This document shows positions 6,952 through 13,327 of a stretch of 14,041 nucleotides of DNA, one piece after another. The position numbers and the translations under genes were made by a program. The DNA is taken from assembly GCA_029268085.1 (NCBI GenBank), contig JAJUHD010000048.1:1-14041 (forward strand), read 5' to 3'. The DNA comes from Bacillota bacterium (GTDB lineage Bacteria; Bacillota; Clostridia; Oscillospirales; Oscillospiraceae). Below the pieces are notes generated by a model. It did no database searches and was not told where the DNA came from. It saw only the letters and a list, made by a program, of their open reading frames with translations. Position 1 is the stretch's first letter; every line of letters starts with the position of its first letter.

Positions 6952-7953
6952 TTACAGCCAGCTTTCTTCTATTTCATGCTTTTTAGCGCGGGTCATTAGA
7001 CCCGTAAAAACTTCCTTTAAAGGCGCTCCTTTATAGAGCACACTGTATATCGCCTCAGTAATCGGCATTTCAACGCCGCATTTCTGCGCCATGGTATAGC
7101 CCGAAGCTGCTGCGTAGTAGCCCTCGACCACCGCGCCGACCTGCCTCATCGCCTCCTGCGGCTCCATCCCCGCACCGATGAGAAGTCCCGCGCGTCGGTT
7201 TCGCGAATGGCCGGATGTGCAGGTTACGATAAGGTCACCCATTCCGGCAAGTCCTGCGAAGGTTTCCTTGCGCCCGCCCATTTTTGCTCCCACACGGGCA
7301 ATCTCCGTAAGCCCGCGGGTCATAAGCATCGCCTTTGTATTGTCGCCGAGGCCCATGCCGTCACAGCAGCCGGCGCACAGGGCAATGACGTTCTTGAGAG
7401 CCGCACCAAGCTCGACGCCAATGATATCGCTTGAGGTATAGACTCTAAAGCGCTCGTTCATAAAAAGATCCTGTATAAGTTCGGCGGCGCCAAGATCGCA
7501 GCAGGCAGAGACGACAGCAGTGGGTATCCCGCGCCCGACCTCCTCAGCATGAGAAGGGCCGGAGAGCGCGGCGACAGTATTCCTCCCATGAAGCTCTTCC
7601 TCTATAACCTGCGACATGCGCAGAGACGTTTCCTTTTCTATGCCCTTGGCGACGGAAACCACCACAGTTTTAGGAGAGAGCAGAGGCGCCAATTTTGTTG
7701 CCGTTTCGCGCACGGCAAAGGACGGAGTCGCAAGAACGACCACATCCGCTTCACACACACAGTTAAGGTCAGCTGTCAGCTTAAGCCCATCGGGTATGGG
7801 TACGCCTTTTAAAAAAGGGTTCTCCTTGTTCTTCCCGATAGTCTCACTTTCTTCCTTTGAGTGTGACCAGAGTGTTACGTTATTCCCGTTTTCAAGGAGC
7901 AACAGGGACAGAGCCGTTCCCCAGCCTCCGCTGCCGACAACCGAAACCTTCAT
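6952..7953 (-). CDS. gpsA: NAD(P)H-dependent glycerol-3-phosphate dehydrogenase, 333 aa
   Basis: GpsA reduces dihydroxyacetone phosphate to sn-glycerol-3-phosphate, the backbone of membrane phospholipids, in the cytoplasm. The N-terminus MKVSVVGSGGWGTALS holds the Rossmann GxGxxG motif. Other family hallmarks are VAKGIE with Lys104, SGPSHAEEV (131-139), the catalytic Lys187 in GAALKNVIAL, TFAGLAGMGDL with Asp240, and SRNRRAG (250-256). The length is normal. AAGGAG (7961-7966, minus) precedes the ATG. It is transcribed alone here, without the plsY or der genes that often sit beside it in Bacillota. A predicted promoter and a structured leader lie upstream. Confidence 0.97.
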   Translation of the reverse strand: MKVSVVGSGGWGTALSLLLLENGNNVTLWSHSKEESETIGKNKENPFLKGVPIPDGLKLTADLNCVCEADVVVLATPSFAVRETATKLAPLLSPKTVVVSVAKGIEKETSLRMSQVIEEELHGRNTVAALSGPSHAEEVGRGIPTAVVSACCDLGAAELIQDLFMNERFRVYTSSDIIGVELGAALKNVIALCAGCCDGMGLGDNTKAMLMTRGLTEIARVGAKMGGRKETFAGLAGMGDLIVTCTSGHSRNRRAGLLIGAGMEPQEAMRQVGAVVEGYYAAASGYTMAQKCGVEMPITEAIYSVLYKGAPLKEVFTGLMTRAKKHEIEESWL

Positions 7954-8056
7954 ATCGTTTCTCCTTAGGATAAATAATGCATAATAATATCTTTATACGA
8001 TATTCAGCTTACCATCTCCGGTTTCTTCTAATAGTATGTCCGGAAACAGCAGGAGA

Positions 8057-8117
8057 CGGCGCTTGCTATGCAGCTATGGACTATAATAATCCAGAGCAAT
8101 GCAAAACGCAAGCGCCG
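8057..8117 (-). ncRNA. 61-nt imperfect hairpin at the 5' end of the predicted gpsA leader
   Basis: The 10-bp arms CGGCGCTTGC (8057-8066) and GCAAGCGCCG (8108-8117) are perfectly complementary. Inside them TGCA/TGCA, GCT/AGC and a six-pair segment (TGGATT with AGTCCA as read on the minus strand) continue the stem up to a five-base loop. One position is a G-U pair on the minus-strand RNA but an A-C mismatch on the plus strand, which favours transcription on the minus strand. No T-run follows, so it is not a standard terminator. No known riboswitch class is recognised. Confidence 0.5.
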
Positions 8118-8125
8118 CGAAGTGC

Positions 8126-8154
8126 AGTTTAAAATTATTTTACAGTTTAGTCAA
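8126..8154 (-). promoter_or_regulatory. Predicted sigma-A promoter upstream of gpsA
   Basis: On the minus strand TTGACT (8149-8154) and TAAACT (8126-8131) are separated by exactly 17 bp. Transcription would begin near 8119, immediately before the 61-nt hairpin, giving a leader of about 165 nt before the gpsA start. The -35 box lies between the arms ACAGTTT (8142-8148) and AAACTGT (8159-8165), a possible operator. No other convincing promoter is seen between trpB and gpsA, and no clear terminator for trpB. Confidence 0.5.
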
Positions 8155-8218
8155 GAGAAAACTGTGCAACCTGTAAGATTTCGGATAATTAGTATTTTTA
8201 TCCCGCCTTATACTGGGA

Positions 8219-9466
8219 TCAGTCAAGGTTGAACTTCTCCCCGTAGCCGTAGCGCTCGTAGATATAGTCGATATCCTTGTCGCCGCGTCCGGAGAGATTG
8301 ACAAGTATTGTCCCGTCCTTATGCTCCTTCGCATACTTGAGCGCATAGGCAAGAGCATGGCTGCTCTCGATTGCCGGAATAATACCCTCGTTGCGGCAGA
8401 GAAGGAAATATGCCTCTATCGCCTCATCGTCGGTCACGGATTTGTAATTAACGCGGCCAAGATCATGCAGATATGCGTGCTCGGGTCCGACTGATGGATA
8501 GTCAAGGCCGCTTGCGCAGGAATAGACGGGGGCCGGTTCGCCTTTCTCGTCCTTGAGCATGATGCTTTCGAAGCCGTGCATGATGCCCTTTTCACCAAAG
8601 GTTATCGAAGCCGCGTGGTCACCCAGAGCTTCGCCTCGGCCCATCGGCTCGACGCCGTATATCTCAACAGGATCGGCGAGGAAAGCCGAGAAAAGGCCCA
8701 TAGCGTTCGAACCGCCGCCGACGCAGGCGCAGAGTGCATCGGGTAGATTTCCGGTCATTTCTTTGAACTGGTCACGCGCCTCATAGCCTACTACGGACTG
8801 AAAATCGCGTACCATCATCGGGAAGGGATGAGGCCCGACGACTGAGCCTATGCAATAGATCGCATCCTTGTATTCCTTCAAATAGCCCTCGAATGCGGCG
8901 TCAACCGCCTCCTTGAGGGTCTTGAGCCCGTGCGTGACAGGGACAACTCTCGCGCCGAGCATCCTCATGCGGGTCACGTTAGGCGCCTGTTTCTTAATAT
9001 CAACCTCGCCCATGTATACGTCACATTCCATGCCGAAGTATGCGGCCGCTGTCGCGAGTGCGACGCCATGCTGTCCCGCGCCGGTCTCGGCTATTATCTT
9101 TTTCTTACCCATGAACTTTGCGAGCAGGCCCTCGCCCATGCAATGGTTGAGCTTGTGTGCGCCCGTGTGATTTAGGTCCTCGCGTTTAAGGTAAATCTGC
9201 GCCCCGCCGATTTTCCTTGAAAGCCGTTCGCAGTGATAAACCGGAGTCGGGCGTCCCTGAAACTCCCTGCGAATCCTGCGCAGCTCGCTGATGAACTGTG
9301 CGCTGTTGCAGATGGTATTGTAGGCTTCGGTTATCTCCTCAAACGCAGGGATGAGCTCGGGCGGCAGATAAGCGCCGCCGTATTCGCCGTAGCGTCCGTC
9401 CTTAGTCGGAACATTCTTAAGATAGGTTTCATAGTTTTTATTCGGATTTTCATAATTAGCGTTCAT
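8219..9466 (-). CDS. trpB: Tryptophan synthase beta chain, 415 aa, orphan
   Basis: TrpB condenses indole with L-serine to make tryptophan using pyridoxal phosphate. The cofactor lysine is Lys105 in NHTGAHKLNH, the catalytic glutamate is Glu127 in AETGAGQHG, the phosphate loop is GGGSNA (250-255), and SGRGDKD lies near the C-terminus. The sequence is of the normal TrpB1 type, which usually pairs with TrpA through the COMM domain. No trpA or other trp gene is adjacent: proA lies upstream and gpsA downstream. It could pair with a distant TrpA or salvage free indole; the choice cannot be made from this window. AAGGAG lies 8 bases before the ATG. Expression is controlled by the T-box leader upstream. 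Confidence 0.97.
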   Translation of the reverse strand: MNANYENPNKNYETYLKNVPTKDGRYGEYGGAYLPPELIPAFEEITEAYNTICNSAQFISELRRIRREFQGRPTPVYHCERLSRKIGGAQIYLKREDLNHTGAHKLNHCMGEGLLAKFMGKKKIIAETGAGQHGVALATAAAYFGMECDVYMGEVDIKKQAPNVTRMRMLGARVVPVTHGLKTLKEAVDAAFEGYLKEYKDAIYCIGSVVGPHPFPMMVRDFQSVVGYEARDQFKEMTGNLPDALCACVGGGSNAMGLFSAFLADPVEIYGVEPMGRGEALGDHAASITFGEKGIMHGFESIMLKDEKGEPAPVYSCASGLDYPSVGPEHAYLHDLGRVNYKSVTDDEAIEAYFLLCRNEGIIPAIESSHALAYALKYAKEHKDGTILVNLSGRGDKDIDYIYERYGYGEKFNLD

Positions 9467-9510
9467 TGTAGTATCTCCTTAATAAATTATTTGTATGCAA
9501 TATATCCGTA

Positions 9511-9567
9511 TCAGATATTTTTATATTCTTTTTTAAAAATATCTCTGCGCCATCGAACAAGTCCCAT
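9511..9567 (-). CDS. Possible 18-aa ORF between T-box terminator and trpB
   Basis: An ATG at 9565-9567 (minus) has a perfect AGGAGG 8 bases upstream (9576-9581). It encodes MGLVRWRRDIFKKEYKNI and stops at TGA, 44 bases before trpB. The peptide is strongly basic, with a single Trp at position 6. Only trpB read-through transcripts would contain it. It could be a small protein, a translational regulator of trpB, or a decayed gene end with a surviving ribosome binding site. No homologue is recognised. Confidence 0.35.
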   Translation of the reverse strand: MGLVRWRRDIFKKEYKNI

Positions 9568-9589
9568 AGTCAAAACCTCCTAAATATGC

Positions 9590-9621
9590 AAAAAAGCCTT
9601 TGTCCCTTCCTTAGGACAAAG
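9590..9621 (-). terminator. T-box conditional terminator
   Basis: On the minus strand CTTTGTCC (9614-9621) and GGACAAAG (9598-9605) form an 8-bp stem followed by GCTTTTTT. The left arm and loop overlap the 3' half of the antiterminator, so the two structures exclude each other. Confidence 0.93.
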
Positions 9622-9866
9622 ACCTCAAGCCTCTGCGGTACCACCTAAGTTGACGAAATTCTCGCCCACTCACGACATACGATGATATGTCTGCACGTTT
9701 TACGGGTTGCCCTCCCGTCGGCCATTACTGACGCATACGCGCTTTCCTGCCGCCCTCACAAGTCCATTCACGCACACGCCTGCTGCGGCAATTCCACCCT
9801 CTGCCGCTCTCTTCGAACCGCTTTTGCACGCTACTAACCCTTGATCACCGGTTTATTATTTGATTG
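9590..9866 (-). ncRNA. T-box leader (tRNA-Trp sensing) controlling trpB
   Basis: The minus-strand RNA contains the conserved T-box sequence AGGTGGTACCGCAG (9633-9646), which pairs with the acceptor end of uncharged tRNA. Upstream lie Stem I elements: AGAGAGCGGCA with its complement TGCCGC closing a loop that contains GGGTGG (about 9784-9812), and GTGAATGGACTTGTGAG, whose UGG (9764-9766) followed by A is the probable specifier codon for tryptophan. The antiterminator is clear: CTTAGG (9644-9649) pairs with CCTAAG (9610-9615), a seven-base UGGUACC bulge follows, then GCAGAG pairs with CUUUGU (9616-9621). The competing terminator uses the same bases. Low charged tRNA-Trp should permit trpB transcription. 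Confidence 0.93.
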
Positions 9867-9871
9867 TTCCG

Positions 9872-9900
9872 ATGCTAACATATCCGAAAGCGCTTGTCAA
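9872..9900 (-). promoter_or_regulatory. Promoter of the T-box/trpB transcript
   Basis: On the minus strand a consensus TTGACA (9895-9900) is 17 bp from TAGCAT (9872-9877), which is preceded by TGT as an extended -10. Transcription would begin near 9865, just before the T-box. From 9901 to 10003, on to the proA terminator, I see no gene; it holds only two SD-like AAAGGAGG stretches on the minus strand that lead to no ORF. Confidence 0.85.
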
Positions 9901-10003
9901 TAGTTTTTTTCTTTACATCAGAAAAGGCAATCCTCCTTTGCTTTCTCGGTTTGTTCCACTCTATGACGAAGACCTCCTTTCGGTCACTTTAAAAATAAAA
10001 ATC

Positions 10004-10040
10004 ACCCGTCCGAAATACCGATTCAGTTTTTCGGGCGGGT
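10004..10040 (-). terminator. Intrinsic terminator of proBA
   Basis: ACCCGTCCGAAA (10004-10015) and TTTCGGGCGGGT (10029-10040) form a 12-bp stem with one internal mismatch on the minus strand. It is followed in that direction by GATTTTTATTTT. It lies 17 bp after the proA stop codon. Confidence 0.88.
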
Positions 10041-10056
10041 ATATTATGTTAACCTA

Positions 10057-11307
10057 TTACCAGCGTACCTGGCCGCTTCCGTAGATCACATATTTGGTAC
10101 TTGTAATCTCGCGCAGTCCCATCGGTCCGCGGGCATGCATCTTCTGCGTGGAGATTCCGATTTCGGCGCCGAGCCCGAATTCCCCTCCATCCGTGAAGCG
10201 GGTCGAGGCGTTCACATATACAGCCGCGGCATCGACTTCGTTTAAAAACCTCTGTGCCTTTGAATAATTTTCCGTTATTATAGCCTCGGAATGCTGGGTC
10301 GAATAACGCGCGATGTGCTCCATTGCTTCGTCAATACCTGACACAACCTTTATCGCGAGGATATAATCGTCATACTCAGTAGCCCAGTCTGACTCCGTCG
10401 CAGGAATGGCCGATTCACCTAGTATTTTCAAGGCTTTCTCATCGCAGCGAAGCTCGACGTTGTATTTATTGAGCTTCGGCAGGACGCGCGGCAGGAACTT
10501 ATCCGCAACCGCTTCATGCACAAGAAGCGTCTCCATCGCGTTGCAGACCGAGGGCCTGCTGCATTTTGCGTTCTCAACGATCTTTACCGCCATTTCGATA
10601 TCTGCCTCATCGTCTACATAAACATGGCAGTTGCCGCTGCCGGTTTCGATGACGGGGACGCTCGCGTTTTCGACGACGGACTTGATAAGCCCGCTGCCGC
10701 CGCGCGGAATGAGCACATCGATGTAACCGCGAAGTCCCATAAGCTCCTTGGCACTCTCGCGAGATGTGTCACGAACAAGGCAGATACAGTTCTCCGGAAG
10801 GCCTGCAGAGGCAAGAGCTTCACGCATTATGTCAACCAAAACGGAATTGGAGTTTATCGCTTCCTTACCGCCGCGAAGGATGCAAGCGCTACCTGCCTTG
10901 AGGCAGAGGACCGCCGCATCAACAGTAACGTTTGGTCTTGCTTCGTAGATAATACCGATCACGCCGAGAGGCACGCGCTTTTTGCCGATCGTAAGTCCGT
11001 TAGGCCTGTCAGCCATTGAAATGATTTCTCCGATCGGATCAGGCAGAGCGATAATTTCCGCAACGCCTTTGGCGACACCGTCTATTCGTTCGTCCGTCAG
11101 AAGGAGCCTGTCGAGAAACGCCTTCTTGATGCCGGCTTTTTCCGCTTCCACGATATCGGCCGCGTTGGCTTCAAGTATGCGCTCCTTGTATTTCAGGAGC
11201 GAGGCACGTATCGCTTCAAGCGCGTCATTTTTCTTTTTTGTACCCGCGACCGCAAGTACGCGTCCGGCGGCCTTCGCCGCCCCGCCCATTTTTTCAAGGT
11301 CTGTCAT
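10057..11307 (-). CDS. proA: Glutamate-5-semialdehyde dehydrogenase (gamma-glutamyl phosphate reductase), 416 aa
   Basis: ProA reduces gamma-glutamyl phosphate to glutamate-5-semialdehyde with NADPH, the second step of proline synthesis; the product cyclises spontaneously. Family hallmarks include VPLGVIGIIYEARPNVTVDA (112-131), LRGGKEA (144-150), PRGGSGL (201-207), ETGSGNCHVYVD (221-232) and the catalytic Cys255 in RPSVCNAMETLLVH. The C-terminal GEFGLGAEIGISTQKMHARG segment is also typical. Length is normal. AGAGG precedes the ATG at 11307. The start lies inside the last codons of proB (14-bp overlap), so the two are translationally linked, matching the known kinase-reductase channel for the labile intermediate. 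No proC is in the window. Confidence 0.97.
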   Translation of the reverse strand: MTDLEKMGGAAKAAGRVLAVAGTKKKNDALEAIRASLLKYKERILEANAADIVEAEKAGIKKAFLDRLLLTDERIDGVAKGVAEIIALPDPIGEIISMADRPNGLTIGKKRVPLGVIGIIYEARPNVTVDAAVLCLKAGSACILRGGKEAINSNSVLVDIMREALASAGLPENCICLVRDTSRESAKELMGLRGYIDVLIPRGGSGLIKSVVENASVPVIETGSGNCHVYVDDEADIEMAVKIVENAKCSRPSVCNAMETLLVHEAVADKFLPRVLPKLNKYNVELRCDEKALKILGESAIPATESDWATEYDDYILAIKVVSGIDEAMEHIARYSTQHSEAIITENYSKAQRFLNEVDAAAVYVNASTRFTDGGEFGLGAEIGISTQKMHARGPMGLREITSTKYVIYGSGQVRW

Positions 11308-12124
11308 TCTTACACCTCTTTCCTACGAAAAGTGTTCCCGCAGGTTTTCCAGACGCTATATCATAAAGTATCTCCGGAGTTTTTCCGTTTGCGATATACA
11401 TATCTATGCCGTTTCCGGTAGCGAGTTCCGCAGCCTGGAGCTTCGTTATCATTCCGCCTGTGCCGCGGCTGCTTCCCGCTCCGCCGGCAAGCGAACGTAT
11501 CTCCTCATCGATCACCCTTACCTCACGGATAAGCCTTGCATTCGGGTCTTCATTCGGATTGCCTTCATAAAGCCCGTCGATATCTGAAAGCAGGACCAGC
11601 TTGTCCGCGCCGCAGAGCACCGCGACGACAGCGGAAAGCGTATCGTTATCGCCGAAGACCTTGTGCTCCTCGCTATCGGCCTCGATCTCGGCGTAGCTGA
11701 CCGAATCGTTTTCGTTGACTATCGGGATTATGCCCAGTTCGAGTAGCGAATTGAAGGTATTAATCAGGTTCTGTTTCTTTTCGGGACTATCAACATCCTC
11801 GCCTGTCAGCAGTATCTGGGCAACCATTTTGCCGTATTCTCCGAAAAATTTGTCATAAAGGTGCATCAGCTCGCACTGGCCGACGGCAGCAGCCGCCTGC
11901 TTCAGACTAAGGACGGTAGGTCGCTCCTTCATCTGGAGCTTGCCGGCGCCGACGGCAATGGCTCCCGATGAAACCAGAATTACCTCGTTGCCCATGTTCT
12001 GAATGTCGGACAGCACGCGTGCAAGAGCGTCAAAGCTGCGGAGATTGAGCTTTCCGCCCTCATGCGTCAGCGTCGAGGTACCGACCTTCACAACAATTTT
12101 GTATTTTACCGTATTACCGTCCAT
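11294..12124 (-). CDS. proB: Glutamate 5-kinase, short form without PUA domain, 276 aa
   Basis: ProB phosphorylates L-glutamate with ATP to start proline synthesis and is usually feedback-inhibited by proline. The amino-acid-kinase fold is complete: KVGTSTLT (13-20), SSGAIAVGAG (52-61), NENDSV (138-143), FGDNDTLSA (157-165), LLSDIDGLY (178-186) and GTGGMITKL (221-229). The protein ends at about residue 276, so the C-terminal PUA domain found in roughly 370-residue ProB proteins is absent; PUA-less forms are known in Bacillota. The ATG at 12124 is the only in-frame start that leaves the normal N-terminus; its ribosome binding site is poor (AGG 5 bases away, or AAAGGA about 14 away). The leader upstream can fold in two exclusive ways. 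Confidence 0.95.
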   Translation of the reverse strand: MDGNTVKYKIVVKVGTSTLTHEGGKLNLRSFDALARVLSDIQNMGNEVILVSSGAIAVGAGKLQMKERPTVLSLKQAAAAVGQCELMHLYDKFFGEYGKMVAQILLTGEDVDSPEKKQNLINTFNSLLELGIIPIVNENDSVSYAEIEADSEEHKVFGDNDTLSAVVAVLCGADKLVLLSDIDGLYEGNPNEDPNARLIREVRVIDEEIRSLAGGAGSSRGTGGMITKLQAAELATGNGIDMYIANGKTPEILYDIASGKPAGTLFVGKRCKNDRP

Positions 12125-12195
12125 ATGTACCTGACTATTCCTTTCTGCATCTTGATATAAAAGCGCAATATGACTATATAAGGAATAGTCATATG
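12122..12195 (-). promoter_or_regulatory. Candidate two-state leader switch of proB
   Basis: In the minus-strand RNA, arm 1 (ATATGACTAT, 12185-12194) pairs perfectly with arm 2 (ATAGTCATAT, 12168-12177) around a seven-base loop. The same arm 1, extended as GACTATTCCTT (12180-12190), also pairs perfectly over 11 bp with arm 3, AAGGAATAGTC (12133-12143); after a six-base bulge the flanking CATAT can further pair with the ATATG containing the proB start. One fold therefore covers the purine-rich site and start codon and the other leaves them free. Whether a ligand, protein or temperature selects the fold is unknown. As DNA the same repeats could be an operator. Confidence 0.45.
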
Positions 12196-12281
12196 TGCAT
12201 TAACTGCGGTTGCCGTAAGCGGTCAGCAATTGGCATATCAGAAATTTGAATTAATTCAAGCTTCCTTTAATGGTTTAGAAT

Positions 12282-12309
12282 AGTATACCACTAAATAAAA
12301 GATTTGCAA
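12282..12309 (-). promoter_or_regulatory. Predicted sigma-A promoter of proBA
   Basis: On the minus strand TTGCAA (12304-12309) and TATACT (12282-12287) are 16 bp apart and the -10 box is preceded by TGG (extended -10). Transcription would begin near 12275 and give a leader of about 150 nt before proB, containing the 14-bp palindrome TTGAATTAATTCAA (12246-12259) and the pairing arms. A weaker alternative -10 (TATATA, 12175-12180) lies between the arms. Confidence 0.5.
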
Positions 12310-12367
12310 TCGGATAATAATACACCAAGCTTCTGCTCTTTTGATGCGTTTTATGCTCGAAACCGGC

Positions 12368-12400
12368 AAAAAGGCGCCGCCGCAGAGCACGGTGACGCCT
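12368..12400 (-). terminator. Intrinsic terminator of rsmA
   Basis: On the minus strand AGGCGTCACCG (12390-12400) pairs with CGGCGGCGCCT (12372-12382), with one mismatch and one G-U pair, around a short loop, and runs into TTTTT. It lies 9 bp after the rsmA stop codon. Confidence 0.93.
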
Positions 12401-12409
12401 GTTGGTTCT

Positions 12410-13273
12410 CTATTCCTTTTGCCACTCCGCCAAAGCGTTGGCTATTCTCGCAAAACCTGCTATATCCAGCGCTTCTCCGCGTATCAGCGTGTCGAAGCCG
12501 CTGGATATGATGGCCTCATTCAGCGTATCCTTTGCATAGCCCTGAAGTCCCGAAGAAAGAGCGTTCAAGAGAGTTTTTCTGCGTTGGTTGAAGGCTGCGC
12601 GCACCACGGCAAAAAACAATTTTTCGTTGGTTACCTGTGCGGGAGGTTCACTGCGCATTTTAAGCTTTATAACGCTGGACCAGACCTTCGGCTTCGGCAT
12701 GAAGCATTCGGGCGATACGTCGAACAGTATCTCGGGCTGGGTATGCCAGTTCACGTAGACAGAAAACGCGCCGTAATCGGCAGTCCCCGCCTTCGCGCAG
12801 ATTCTCTGGGCGACCTCACGCTGCACCATAAGTGTCAGGCTTTCAAAGCAGCCCGCATCGATGAAGGCAGAAATCAGCGGACTCGTTATGTTATATGGCA
12901 AATTTGCGCAGACGACAGGCGTCAAACCCTCAAAGCTTTGACGGACGAGCTCGGGAATGTTCAGCTTCAGCACGTCACCGAAGATCACCTTTGTGTTAAC
13001 GCAATCCTTCAGCGTCTCCTCGAGGACTGGTTTAAGCGCATTGTCGAGCTCAACGGCGGTTACCCTGCCCGCAAGCTTAGAAAGCTGCACCGTGAGGCAG
13101 CCGATGCCCGGTCCGACTTCCAGAACGCCGGTTTCCCTGTCCAGCCCCGCTTCCGCCGCTATACGCTCGGGCACCCACGCTGCGGTCAAAAAGTTCTGTC
13201 CCATAGATTTCGAGAAGCGGAAACCATGTCTTGAAAGCAAAGCTCTGATTTGTCCAATATCACACAGATCCAT
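12410..13273 (-). CDS. rsmA: 16S rRNA (adenine1518-N6/adenine1519-N6)-dimethyltransferase, 287 aa
   Basis: RsmA (KsgA) dimethylates two adjacent adenines near the 3' end of 16S rRNA using S-adenosylmethionine, a late step of 30S maturation; its loss gives kasugamycin resistance. The sequence shows KSMGQNFL (22-29), the SAM loop VLEVGPGIGCLT (50-61), acidic VELD (74-77), GDVLKL (99-104) and the catalytic NLPYNIT (124-130), followed by VQREVA (150-155). The C-terminal helical domain contains RAAFNQRRKTLLNAL, also typical. Erm methylases share the fold, but the length and NLPYNIT favour RsmA. AGGAG lies 4 bases before the ATG. It follows coaW by 54 bp on the same strand and is probably co-transcribed with it. 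Confidence 0.97.
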   Translation of the reverse strand: MDLCDIGQIRALLSRHGFRFSKSMGQNFLTAAWVPERIAAEAGLDRETGVLEVGPGIGCLTVQLSKLAGRVTAVELDNALKPVLEETLKDCVNTKVIFGDVLKLNIPELVRQSFEGLTPVVCANLPYNITSPLISAFIDAGCFESLTLMVQREVAQRICAKAGTADYGAFSVYVNWHTQPEILFDVSPECFMPKPKVWSSVIKLKMRSEPPAQVTNEKLFFAVVRAAFNQRRKTLLNALSSGLQGYAKDTLNEAIISSGFDTLIRGEALDIAGFARIANALAEWQKE

Positions 13274-13327
13274 AAAACTCCTTGTGATTTACATTTTTTA
13301 TGTAGTAGCGCGCTCGATTTGAATTTT

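Noticed and set aside
8142..8218. Small inverted repeats after trpB (ACAGTTT/AAACTGT and ATCCC/GGGAT) as its terminator
   Set aside because: The stems are short and no T-run follows on the minus strand; the end of the trpB transcript remains undefined.
9925..9982. Two AAAGGAGG stretches on the minus strand before the T-box promoter
   Set aside because: Neither is followed by a usable start codon with an open frame (one leads to ATG TAA), so no small gene can be supported.
9860..10084. 74-codon plus-strand frame across the trpB promoter and proA terminator
   Set aside because: It crosses a promoter, a terminator and the end of proA on the other strand; no ribosome binding site or domain.
12341..13234. 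297-codon plus-strand frame opposite rsmA
   Set aside because: It lies entirely over rsmA and its terminator, whose product has all family motifs; the plus-strand product resembles nothing.
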